The notes beneath the pieces were generated by a model. The model had not been told where the DNA came from, ran no database searches, and saw only the letters and a list, made by a program, of their open reading frames with translations. A stretch of 13,799 bases of DNA, from NCBI GenBank assembly GCA_035575035.1, contig DATLYH010000006.1:1-13799 (forward strand), read 5' to 3'. This stretch comes from DATLYH01 sp035575035. GTDB lineage: Bacteria; Planctomycetota; Planctomycetia; Gemmatales; Gemmataceae. Shown one piece after another: positions 7,672 through 13,799 of the stretch (position 1 is its first letter; each line of letters starts with the position of its first letter). A program made the position numbers and the translations under genes.

Positions 7672-8781
7672 TCACCACCCCCGACGGATCGTGTCCACGA
7701 TGTATTCCCGGTCCTCGTCCGTGACCCACCAGCCACACGGCACGTGCAGCATCCGCGCCCAGAACGCGTCCAACCCTGGCAATGGCCGTCGGCTGTCCGC
7801 GAAGACGGAGTGCAGATCGTTGCGTCGGTGCGCCAGCGAGTTGCCGATGCCCCTCTCGGTGAGGTAGCGGGCCAGGTCGTCGCGGCGCTCGGCGAGCACC
7901 GTGTAGAACCAGTACGACGGCTCTGCCTCTGCGTCCCAGGAACACAGCTCCAGACCGGGGATCCCCTTCAGGGCCCGGTCGAAGTACCGGCCATTGTCGA
8001 TGTGGCGGCGCAGGACCGGGGCAATGTGCTCCAGCTGCACTAGGCCGATCGTCGCCGTCACGTTGTTCATGTGGTACTTCCAGCCGACCGTCTTGACGTC
8101 CACCTCGGTACGCGGGGCCAGGCGGTCGATGCCGAACCAGCGGAAGACCCGGCCGGGCAGCAGGTCGTCGGCGCGGCGGCAGGCCAGCATCCCGCCGTCT
8201 ACCGTCGTCAGGTGCTTGATCGCCTGCAGCGAGAACATGACGTATTCCGAGTGGCAGCCGAGGTGCTTGCCGGCATAGCGGGCGCCCAGGGCGTGGGCTG
8301 CATCCTCGATCACGGGGAGGCCATGCCGGTCAGCCACCTTGCGGATGGCTCCCAGCGGAGCTGGGATGCCGCCATAGTGGACGACCATGATGGCCCTGGT
8401 TCGCGCCGTGACCCGCTCGGCGATCGACTCGGCCGTCAGGTTGCCGTTGCGCGGGTCAACGTCGGCCCAGACGACCTTACCACCCGCATGCCGGATGGCC
8501 ATGTTGGTCGGCTCAGCGGTCATCGCCGTGGAGATGACCTCGTCGCCAGGCCGGACCCCCGCCAGATGCAGGGCCGTGTGCAGGGCCGCCGTGCCGGAAT
8601 AGAACGACAGTACGTGCGGCCAGCCAATGAAGTCGCCAAAGCGGCGCTCGAACTGAACGACCGGCTCGCCCTCGGAGATCTGGCCGCTGTAGAGCACATC
8701 GCGGAGGCGCGGCATCAGCGCCGCCTCCGGGGCGAGGAAGACCTTGAACAGCGGCACGCGGACCGGGTTAGAACTTGGCAA
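7672..8781 (-). CDS. DegT/DnrJ/EryC1/StrS family PLP-dependent sugar aminotransferase (intact copy)
   Basis: Aspartate-aminotransferase-fold enzyme of 369 residues that would transfer an amino group, normally from glutamate, to a nucleotide-linked keto sugar. The PLP-binding Lys is Lys189 in FSLQAIKHLTT (codon AAG at 8215-8217). The cofactor-ring Asp is Asp160 in EDAAHALGA, and the phosphate-binding loop is SGTAALH (about 62-68). Length is normal for the family. The start is TTG at 8781, supported by GGAGG 5 bases before it; this overlaps the dehydratase stop by 14 bases. A GTG at 8757 would give MPLFKVFLAP, closely matching the next gene's N-terminus, but has no Shine-Dalgarno. Adjacency to the 4,6-dehydratase makes its 4-keto sugar the likely substrate. 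It is paralogous to the next gene (both end with CGWW then DREYIVDxIRRGW). Confidence 0.9.
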   Translation of the reverse strand: MPSSNPVRVPLFKVFLAPEAALMPRLRDVLYSGQISEGEPVVQFERRFGDFIGWPHVLSFYSGTAALHTALHLAGVRPGDEVISTAMTAEPTNMAIRHAGGKVVWADVDPRNGNLTAESIAERVTARTRAIMVVHYGGIPAPLGAIRKVADRHGLPVIEDAAHALGARYAGKHLGCHSEYVMFSLQAIKHLTTVDGGMLACRRADDLLPGRVFRWFGIDRLAPRTEVDVKTVGWKYHMNNVTATIGLVQLEHIAPVLRRHIDNGRYFDRALKGIPGLELCSWDAEAEPSYWFYTVLAERRDDLARYLTERGIGNSLAHRRNDLHSVFADSRRPLPGLDAFWARMLHVPCGWWVTDEDREYIVDTIRRGW

Positions 8782-9817
8782 ACTCCCCTCCGATCAGTTC
8801 CATCACCTCGAACTCCTGGTCGGCCCGGTCGATCAGCCGGCGAATCTCCTCCTTGCCGACTACCTCGTCCAGCGAGCAGTACTCCTGGCGGAGCGCCTTG
8901 GGCCGTTCTCGGGTCCAGGACGGGTGGACCATGTAGTAGCTGCCCAGGTCGGCGGTGCGCTCCAGCTCCTCCTCGGAGACAAGGACCTCATTGATCTTCT
9001 CGCCGGGGAGGATACCGATCTCGTCGTACTCCAGCGGCCGGTCGAACTCCTCGCAGAGCACGGCGGCGATGTCGGTGACCTTGGCGGCCGGGGCCTTGCG
9101 GACGAAGACCTCGCCCCCCCTGGTTGTGTTGGCAGCGAAGAGGACCAGATCGATGGCATCGTTGAGCGTCAGCAGAAAGCGCGTCATGCGGCGGTCGGTG
9201 ATGGTCAGCCGCTGGCCGAGCTGCAGCTGGCGACGGAAGAACGGCACCACCGAGCCGCGCGAGCGGAGCACATTGCCGTAGCGCACGCAGGCCAGGCGCG
9301 TCCCCCGGTTGAGGCGCGACAGGTTGCCCTGCAGAACGATCCGCTCCTGCAGCGCCTTGGTCATGCCCATGACGTTCACCGGCTTGACCGCCTTGTCGGT
9401 GCTGATGCAGACCAGCACCTTGACCCCGTTGCGCAGGGCGGAGGTGACAACGTTCTCGACGCCGAGGACGTTGGTCTGGACCGCCTCCATCGGGAAGTGC
9501 TCGCAGGTCGGCACCTGCTTCAGGGCGGCCGCCTGGAAGACGACGTCGATGCCTTGCATCGCCGCTTCCACGGTGTTGGGGTTGCGGATGTCGCCGATGA
9601 CGAAGGTGAGGTCGGGGCGGCCGCGATAGAAGACGCGCATGTCGTACTGCTTCTTCTCGTCGCGGCTCAGGACGCGCACCTCCTTGACGCCGAGGTCGAG
9701 CAGCCGGTGGACGATGAAGTTGCCGAACGAGCCGGTGCCGCCGGTGACCAGGACGCGCTGGCCCTTCAGGTTGTCGGGGGCGGGTGCTTGCTGCTCGCTG
9801 CTGCCGGGTCGGTTCAT
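8768..9817 (-). CDS. NAD(P)-dependent nucleotide-sugar 4,6-dehydratase (CapE/WbjB/FnlA-PseB type)
   Basis: Extended short-chain dehydrogenase of 349 residues. Family members convert UDP-GlcNAc to a 4-keto-6-deoxy sugar, usually with inversion at C5. This is the first committed step to L-FucNAc-type or pseudaminic-type sugars. The Rossmann motif TGGTGSFG is at residues 25-32, followed by RVLSRDEKKQYDMR, a signature of CapE/WbjB relatives. The catalytic region STDKAVKPVNVMGMTK has Thr140-Asp141-Lys142 and Lys154, with Met150 where PseB/FlaA1 enzymes carry the catalytic Tyr; I recall Met there as typical of the CapE branch. The ATG at 9817 follows AAGGAG by 10 bases and overlaps the upstream stop. 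The gene directly precedes two aminotransferases, so its keto product is probably aminated. CapF- or CapG-like enzymes of the L-FucNAc route are not seen. Exact product is inference. Confidence 0.88.
   Translation of the reverse strand: MNRPGSSEQQAPAPDNLKGQRVLVTGGTGSFGNFIVHRLLDLGVKEVRVLSRDEKKQYDMRVFYRGRPDLTFVIGDIRNPNTVEAAMQGIDVVFQAAALKQVPTCEHFPMEAVQTNVLGVENVVTSALRNGVKVLVCISTDKAVKPVNVMGMTKALQERIVLQGNLSRLNRGTRLACVRYGNVLRSRGSVVPFFRRQLQLGQRLTITDRRMTRFLLTLNDAIDLVLFAANTTRGGEVFVRKAPAAKVTDIAAVLCEEFDRPLEYDEIGILPGEKINEVLVSEEELERTADLGSYYMVHPSWTRERPKALRQEYCSLDEVVGKEEIRRLIDRADQEFEVMELIGGEFAKF
8787..8791 (-). promoter_or_regulatory. Ribosome binding site supporting a TTG start for the first DegT gene
   Basis: GGAGG (within GGAGGGGAG) ends 5 bases before TTG at 8781, inside the last codons of the dehydratase gene. 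The competing GTG at 8757 has no such sequence, so the TTG start with a 14-base gene overlap is favoured. Confidence 0.65.
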
Positions 9818-10860
9818 GGGTGCGTTGCTCCTTGGTTCGAGGTCGCCGGTGGGGTTGCCCGGTAGCCGGCTAGGCTACCGGGGGCCGGGCGGGTCGCCTC
9901 GCGGGGGACTGCGACGGGGCGGGTGAAACGCCGGACCACCTCGGGGCTGGCGAAGGACGCGACCAGGCCGAACAACCGGTCCACCTCCATGCCCTTCTGC
10001 ACGCGCATGCGGATGTGGAAGCCGAACGGCTCGCCGCGCCAGAAATACTCCTCCGTCATCCAGCCGAGGGAGCTTGGGTCGGGGAACCCGCTGGACCGGA
10101 ACGTCTGGTCGGTGGCGTACCCCTTCCGCTTCGGCGTGACGGATAGGCAATCGGGCAGCAGGGCCCGGATCAGCGCCCGTAGCCTTCCGGAGGATCGCGG
10201 CGCCCTCCACGCCCCTTGGACGCAAGCGCTGCGCAGCCGATGCCCGCGCCCGTAGCGGGCGAAGACCCGCCAGCCGACGTCCGTGGACCGGGTGATGAAT
10301 AGGCGCGGGAAGAATTTCTCGGCTGCGCGGCTCAGCCGGGTTCTCGGCCTGAAGACCGGGCAGAAGTCCAGGTCCTCGCGCGGCACCTTCTCCAGGTCGA
10401 TGAACATGCAGATGGCGCAGGGGAAGTAGCGGTACTTCTTATACAGCCCTGGGTGATACGGGGCCCCGAAGAAGGCCAGGCCCTCGCGCTCCATGTATTC
10501 GGGAATGAGCGTGCACCACTCCGGGACGACGATGCAGAAGTCCGGGTCGAGGAGCAAGGCCCACCGCGACCGGACGTGTCGCAAGGCCCGGTTCAGGCCC
10601 TCGCCGTGCTGGTAGCTGGTGTGGTTGACGCCGTGCAGGTAGCTGCCGTTCCAGCGCGCTGCCTCGGCCCTCGACACGCCGGGCGTGACGTGGAAGCGCT
10701 CGTCGGAGGGGCTGACCGCTCCCCCCTGCCCCGGCGGCGTGTTCTCCGCGACGATCCAGCGGGCCGGGGGCCCGGAGTTGAGGGCGGCGGTCAGCCTCCA
10801 GTTGGCGTCCACCAGCGCCGCCGTGCCGCAGTTCACCGTGCAGATCGAAAGGTCGGACAC
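9814..10860 (-). CDS. GT2-like glycosyltransferase
   Basis: Putative GT-A fold glycosyltransferase of 348 residues. The start MSDLSICTVNCGTA is the first strand of a GT2-type nucleotide-sugar-binding fold, and LLLDPDF (Asp105, Asp107) fits the metal-binding DxD at the end of the donor domain. The middle and C-terminal parts (about 140-310) are not readily recognised; the last 30 residues are Pro/Ala-rich and probably disordered. I prefer the GTG at 10860 because GAGG lies 8 bases before it. A GTG at 10878 is also possible, but it directly abuts a GC-rich hairpin and has no well-spaced Shine-Dalgarno. The stop overlaps the next gene's start as ATGA at 9814-9817, suggesting translational coupling with the dehydratase gene. 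Its sugar specificity is unknown. Confidence 0.75.
   Translation of the reverse strand: MSDLSICTVNCGTAALVDANWRLTAALNSGPPARWIVAENTPPGQGGAVSPSDERFHVTPGVSRAEAARWNGSYLHGVNHTSYQHGEGLNRALRHVRSRWALLLDPDFCIVVPEWCTLIPEYMEREGLAFFGAPYHPGLYKKYRYFPCAICMFIDLEKVPREDLDFCPVFRPRTRLSRAAEKFFPRLFITRSTDVGWRVFARYGRGHRLRSACVQGAWRAPRSSGRLRALIRALLPDCLSVTPKRKGYATDQTFRSSGFPDPSSLGWMTEEYFWRGEPFGFHIRMRVQKGMEVDRLFGLVASFASPEVVRRFTRPVAVPREATRPAPGSLAGYRATPPATSNQGATHP
9828..9833 (-). promoter_or_regulatory. Ribosome binding site of the dehydratase gene
   Basis: AAGGAG lies 10 bases before the ATG at 9817. It is located inside the end of the GT2-like gene, consistent with coupled translation through the ATGA overlap. Confidence 0.7.
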
Positions 10861-10868
10861 CGCTTCGT

Positions 10869-10872
10869 CCTC
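10869..10872 (-). promoter_or_regulatory. Ribosome binding site favouring the GTG start at 10860
   Basis: GAGG (within GGAAGAGGA) lies 8 bases before the GTG at 10860, just downstream of a GC-rich hairpin. The alternative GTG at 10878 has no well-spaced equivalent. Confidence 0.5.
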
Positions 10873-10881
10873 TTCCACGAT

Positions 10882-10911
10882 CCCCCGTCGGCCGTACGGT
10901 TGCCGCGGGGG
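10882..10911 (-). other. GC-rich inverted repeat in the 71-base gap between the GT29-like and GT2-like genes
   Basis: Read on the minus strand, CCCCCGCGGC pairs with GCCG-A-CGGGGG around a 9-base loop. This gives a 10-bp stem with a single bulged A. No U-run follows, so it is not a standard intrinsic terminator. It ends directly in front of the GTG at 10878 and about 10 bases before the ribosome binding site used for 10860. It could stabilise or process the mRNA or modulate translation of the GT2-like gene. In GC-rich DNA such stems also arise by chance. Confidence 0.4.
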
Positions 10912-10931
10912 CTGCCGTCAAAGTCGGGTGG

Positions 10932-11753
10932 TCAGGGTCGTTCCGAAGGCCGGGGAGGCGCGCCGCCGGGCGGCTCAGCAAACCGCCTCAGGCGCATGCC
11001 GATCTTCAGGAAGCGCCAGGCGAGGCCGTCCGCGAGGCGCTGGCGGAGGGTGCGCCTGCGGTCGCGGCCGTTCTGCTCGAAGGGGCCGCGGCCGAGTTGG
11101 ACGCCGTTCTGCTCGGCCAGCGCCCGCACCTCGTCGGTAACGACCAACTCACCGGCGAAGCTGCCCAGTATCGAGGTGAACAGGCGGGCTTCCTGGTCGA
11201 GGTCGTGCGCCTGGGCGGCGGTCGGCAGGGCCTCGCCCCAGAACTTGCCCGCGCCGCCCGGCACCGCCCCGAACATGGTGAAGCCCGTGACGAACAGTTT
11301 CTGCACTTCGAACAGCCGTAGCAGCACGAACAGAGCGTAAGTGCCGCTGGTCAACGGCTTCAGCCGCGGCAGGCCCGGCAGGCCGATCAGGTCCGGCCCA
11401 AAGGTCATCAGGATGGGGCAGTCGCCGACCCACTCCCGGAACGGCGCCGGGTCAAGTTTCGGTACCCCCTGCGGGGAGACGAAGCAGACCAGGCACTTCG
11501 GCTTGCAGAGCTGCTCAGGCGGCGGCGCCTTCTGCAAGGAATTCGACGCATTAACGAACAACACGTCGGTGCGGCGGCCGATGGCTTCTTCCATGCCTGC
11601 GGTCCGCGCCCGGTTGAAGCGCACCACTAGGTCGTGGGAGTCGATGGCCGCGCCGTTGCTGTACTCCAGGATGCACGGCGCGTTGCCGACCACCGCCACG
11701 GAGCGGACGTGCCGGAACAGGTCGTGGAACTGGAACGGGTCGATGAGGTTCAT
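10932..11753 (-). CDS. GT29-like (eukaryotic-type sialyltransferase family) glycosyltransferase
   Basis: Protein of 273 residues with the motif layout of GT29 sialyltransferases. A sialylmotif-L-like stretch at about 19-47 reads VAVVGNAPCIL ... IDSHDLVVRFN, matching the family pattern VVGNxxxL ... IDxxDxVxRxN. A sialylmotif-S-like stretch at about 132-160 reads KPLTSGTYALFVLL ... KLFVTGF. A motif-VS-like HxxxxE follows as HDLDQE (His183, Glu188). Eukaryotic members are Golgi enzymes using CMP-sialic acid; this copy has no signal anchor and should be cytoplasmic, like the other transferases of the cluster. The C-terminal tail (about 228-273) is Arg- and Pro-rich. I chose the ATG at 11753, with GAGG 7 bases upstream; another ATG lies 18 bases earlier and the frame is open to 12050. 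No sialic acid synthesis genes are visible, so the donor may be another sugar. Family call is good; activity is inference. Confidence 0.72.
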   Translation of the reverse strand: MNLIDPFQFHDLFRHVRSVAVVGNAPCILEYSNGAAIDSHDLVVRFNRARTAGMEEAIGRRTDVLFVNASNSLQKAPPPEQLCKPKCLVCFVSPQGVPKLDPAPFREWVGDCPILMTFGPDLIGLPGLPRLKPLTSGTYALFVLLRLFEVQKLFVTGFTMFGAVPGGAGKFWGEALPTAAQAHDLDQEARLFTSILGSFAGELVVTDEVRALAEQNGVQLGRGPFEQNGRDRRRTLRQRLADGLAWRFLKIGMRLRRFAEPPGGAPPRPSERP

Positions 11754-11800
11754 GGATCGGCCTCGCGCCATCGCCGCCAGCGGCCGGGGGATGCTGCGTC

Positions 11801-12466
11801 TCACACTACCCCGGCCAGCTTCTTCGCCCGGTACTCGTCGCGGGCGGCGAGCCACGGCGCCCCATACGGGTGGTCCTTGTACCGCTCGAACCACGGCCCG
11901 CCGTTGGTGTAGTGGATCAGCTTGGTGGTCTCGTCCATCCAGTCGAGCGTGTTCCACGTCCGCGGCAGGTCGCCGATCAGCTCGTCGGGGATGTCCTGGA
12001 AACGGTGCAGGTAGGCGCCGGTCTGGGTCTCCACGACCTGTTTCGTCCACAGCGTCAGCTTGGCACAGTTCATCAGCATCAGGCTCGACCAGTTCTTGCG
12101 CGGGTAGGTGGTCTGCACGCAGCCGTCCATCTTGACCGTGTTGGTCGGCTGGTAGTCGTGCTTGACCACGCGCAAGGCCAGGTTGCTCATGTCCAGATCG
12201 TCCAGCTCCTTGATGTCGCCCAGGCAGAGCATGTCGCAGTCCATGAACACTGCCTTGCCCTGATAGTTGCAGAGATAGGGGACTAGGAAGCGGGTGTAGG
12301 TGAACTCGGTCGATTGCAGCGGGTCGCGCGGCCGGTTGAAGTCCAGTTCATCCAACTTCAGGTAACGGATGTCGAGCGGGATGGACGAGTGCTTGCGGAG
12401 GCTGTAGGCGAGGATGTCGGCGCATTCCGCCTCGCGGGAGTCCCAGCCGATGAAGACGCGCAGCAT
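11801..12466 (-). CDS. GT8-like glycosyltransferase
   Basis: Putative cytoplasmic GT-A fold glycosyltransferase of 221 residues, adding one sugar to the glycan. The N-terminus MLRVFIGWDSREAE leads into a nucleotide-binding fold. The metal-binding DxD appears as MDCDML (Asp76 and Asp78). A C-terminal IHYTNGGPW (His185) resembles the HxxGxxKPW-type metal/phosphate motif of family GT8. The frame is open upstream to 12532, overlapping the ABC gene. I chose the ATG at 12466 because AGGAGA lies 7 bases before it and the protein then begins exactly at the first beta strand. The gap to the ABC gene stop is 14 bases, so the two are likely co-transcribed. Donor and acceptor cannot be read from the sequence. 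A general 'GT-A, DxD' label is safe; GT8 is likely. Confidence 0.82.
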   Translation of the reverse strand: MLRVFIGWDSREAECADILAYSLRKHSSIPLDIRYLKLDELDFNRPRDPLQSTEFTYTRFLVPYLCNYQGKAVFMDCDMLCLGDIKELDDLDMSNLALRVVKHDYQPTNTVKMDGCVQTTYPRKNWSSLMLMNCAKLTLWTKQVVETQTGAYLHRFQDIPDELIGDLPRTWNTLDWMDETTKLIHYTNGGPWFERYKDHPYGAPWLAARDEYRAKKLAGVV

Positions 12467-12473
12467 GGTGTTT

Positions 12474-12479
12474 TCTCCT
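12474..12479 (-). promoter_or_regulatory. Ribosome binding site fixing the GT8-like start
   Basis: AGGAGA lies 7 bases before the ATG at 12466, within the 14-base gap after the ABC transporter gene. It rules out the longer upstream reading from 12532. Confidence 0.8.
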
Positions 12480-12480
12480 G

Positions 12481-13799
12481 TTAAGAGAAAGACGGTAAGT
12501 CGGAGTTCTTCACTTCCCACTTCTGGCGACAAAGCACGCAGGCGCCGCCAGGGTCGGGGTTGTAGCCGCTGCCGTAAAAGTCAGTTGGTAGGATCGTCAG
12601 CGTCCCGACGCTCTCCGCGGAGTAGATCAGCACCCCGCCAGACTTGGCCCCGACACTGATACTATACTCCCCCGGTATCAGGAACAGATCGCTGACTGAG
12701 CAACTGATGGTGAAAGGGCCTTCGATCCACTTGGGAAGTCGGGCCCCGCCTCGTTGCGTGTGGGCGCCGGCGATCAGGCCGCGCCCGACCCGGTGGATGC
12801 CGAACGAGACGACCAGCCGACCAAGGGGGCGCCGGGCGACGCCGCTAAGGTGAAACTCCAGCGGCGCGCCGATGGGGTAGCCGGCCGGGCAGAGTTCGCC
12901 GTTGGAGGTAATGCGCAGTTCGCGGAGCTGGAAATCGGGGTGGGAGTGCTCCGGCCGACGAGCGCTGAGGTCGAAGCAGTGGCCGGTCTGGTCGGGGTTG
13001 GCTTGGATGCTGTGGTGGTAGTGGCGCACCGCCTCGCGGGCATCGCCTTGGTAGACCAGGCGGCCGTGTGCCAGCACAATGCCCCGCTGGCAAAGGCCCT
13101 CGACGGCGGCCATGTTGTGGCTGACAAACAGGACGGTCCGGCCACCCTGGGCCACGTCTTCCATCTTGCCCAGGCACTTCTTCTGGAAAGCCATGTCCCC
13201 GACCGCCAGCACCTCATCGACGACCAGGACCTCTGGCTCCAGGTGGGCGGCCACCGCGAAGGCCAGCCGCACGTACATGCCGCTGGAATAGCGCTTGACC
13301 GGCGTGTCAAGGAAGTCGTCGATCTCGGCGAAGGCGACGATCTCGTCGAACTTGCGCTGGATCTCGCGGCGGGTCATCCCCAGGATGGCGCCGTTGAGGA
13401 AGATGTTTTCCCGGCCGGTCAGCTCGGGGTGGAAGCCGGTGCCGACCTCCAGCAGGCTGCCGACCCGGCCGCGCAGCTCGACCCGGCCGGCGGTCGGCTC
13501 GGTGATCCGGCTGAGGATTTTCAGCAGGGTTGACTTGCCTGCCCCGTTGCGGCCGATGATCCCGACGACCTCGCCGGGCTGGACCTCGAACGACACGTCC
13601 TTGAGGGCCCACAGGGTGTCGGCCGGCTTTTCGACGAAAGCATGATCGGCCCGGCCGTTGGCGGCTAGCGACAGCGGCCCCCGCGCCGCTCGGGACAGCC
13701 ACCGCCACGAGGCGACGGTTGCGTTGGCAATCGCCTCGCGCAAGGTGCGGTAGCCGGCCCCGCGAGCGCCGAGACGGTAAAGCTTCGAGAGGTTGTCAA
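12481..13799 (-). CDS. wzt: Wzt-type ABC transporter ATP-binding protein (polysaccharide/O-antigen export), start truncated by window edge
   Basis: ATPase subunit of an ABC transporter that exports a lipid-linked polysaccharide across the inner membrane. The frame stays open to the right edge and begins in the window with DNLSKLYRLGARG, typical of the N-terminal region of Wzt proteins, so the true start lies beyond 13799; the TTG at 13743 is internal. Counting visible residues (438 in all): Walker A GRNGAGKST at about 82-90, the ABC signature as YSSGM at about 170-174, Walker B VLVVDE at about 190-195, and the H-loop histidine in VLFVSHN at about 227. From about residue 270 a C-terminal beta-rich domain follows, as in Wzt proteins that recognise the modified glycan end. 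The tail carries a CVLC pair just before the stop, which I cannot assign. The partner permease Wzm is not in the window and should lie upstream. Family assignment is secure; the substrate is unknown. Confidence 0.93.
   Translation of the reverse strand, partial: DNLSKLYRLGARGAGYRTLREAIANATVASWRWLSRAARGPLSLAANGRADHAFVEKPADTLWALKDVSFEVQPGEVVGIIGRNGAGKSTLLKILSRITEPTAGRVELRGRVGSLLEVGTGFHPELTGRENIFLNGAILGMTRREIQRKFDEIVAFAEIDDFLDTPVKRYSSGMYVRLAFAVAAHLEPEVLVVDEVLAVGDMAFQKKCLGKMEDVAQGGRTVLFVSHNMAAVEGLCQRGIVLAHGRLVYQGDAREAVRHYHHSIQANPDQTGHCFDLSARRPEHSHPDFQLRELRITSNGELCPAGYPIGAPLEFHLSGVARRPLGRLVVSFGIHRVGRGLIAGAHTQRGGARLPKWIEGPFTISCSVSDLFLIPGEYSISVGAKSGGVLIYSAESVGTLTILPTDFYGSGYNPDPGGACVLCRQKWEVKNSDLPSFS

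Noticed and set aside
7670..7945. N-terminal extension of the second DegT frame
   Set aside because: It overlaps the end of the first DegT gene and reads as out-of-frame sequence. Homology with the sister gene begins at MIPLYKV near 7654.
9814..9817. Possible frameshift or gene fusion between the GT2-like and dehydratase genes
   Set aside because: The ATGA overlap with its own AAGGAG site is a normal coupled stop/start; both proteins have complete N- and C-terminal regions.
8744..9865. A 373-codon open frame on the plus strand
   Set aside because: Antisense to the dehydratase gene, whose Rossmann and catalytic motifs are unmistakable. The plus-strand translation is low-complexity Val/Ala/Asp/His-rich sequence without motifs.
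11754..12050. N-terminal extension of the GT29-like frame
   Set aside because: It overlaps the GT8-like gene and encodes Arg/Pro-rich out-of-frame sequence. The ATG at 11753 starts right before the conserved domain.
13741..13743. TTG as start codon of the ABC transporter gene
   Set aside because: The frame continues upstream to the edge with DNLSKLYRLGARG, typical conserved N-terminal Wzt sequence, so the real start is outside the window.
1..13799. Mobile element, CRISPR array, tRNA or phage signal
   Set aside because: I found no transposase or integrase motif, no regularly spaced repeat, no tRNA-like cloverleaf and no abrupt change of composition on reading the window; absence was judged by eye only.

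Overview
The window is a GC-rich stretch in which all twelve genes lie on the minus strand, so transcription runs from the right edge (13799) to the left edge (1). The genes are packed with gaps of about 0-71 bases and two ATGA stop/start overlaps. Most have a recognisable Shine-Dalgarno sequence. I see no tRNA, rRNA, CRISPR array, insertion sequence or gene-free stretch over 300 bases. The layout is that of one long polysaccharide or surface-glycan operon cut at both ends. The organism looks like a GC-rich environmental bacterium that exports glycans. Planctomycetota is plausible from the gene mix, but this is a guess, because no taxonomic marker gene is present.

In order of transcription: a Wzt-type ABC-transporter ATPase with a C-terminal carbohydrate-binding domain (12481-13799, start beyond the edge); a small GT8-like glycosyltransferase (11801-12466); a protein resembling the eukaryotic-type sialyltransferase family GT29 (10932-11753); a GT2-like glycosyltransferase (9814-10860); a CapE/WbjB/PseB-like nucleotide-sugar 4,6-dehydratase (8768-9817); two tandem DegT/DnrJ/EryC1 aminotransferase paralogues (7672-8781 and 6548-7669), the second lacking the catalytic lysine; a GNAT acyltransferase (5628-6530); a putative sugar O-methyltransferase (4451-5578); a membrane-anchored SGNH hydrolase-like protein (3193-4428); a 954-residue carbamoyltransferase fused to a Trm112-like segment and a SAM methyltransferase (313-3177); and the beginning of an SxtJ-family membrane protein (1-316).

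Together the genes suggest three steps. First, a deoxy-amino sugar nucleotide is made: the dehydratase makes a 4-keto sugar, an aminotransferase aminates it and the GNAT protein may acylate it. Second, three different glycosyltransferases assemble the glycan. Third, the glycan is decorated (methylation, carbamoylation, possibly acyl or ester editing at the membrane) and exported by a Wzm/Wzt ABC transporter whose membrane subunit should lie beyond the right edge. The most unusual points are the GT29-like protein in a bacterial operon, the Lys-to-Arg DegT paralogue beside an intact copy, and the three-part carbamoyltransferase/methyltransferase fusion whose Trm112-like segment has lost all four zinc ligands.
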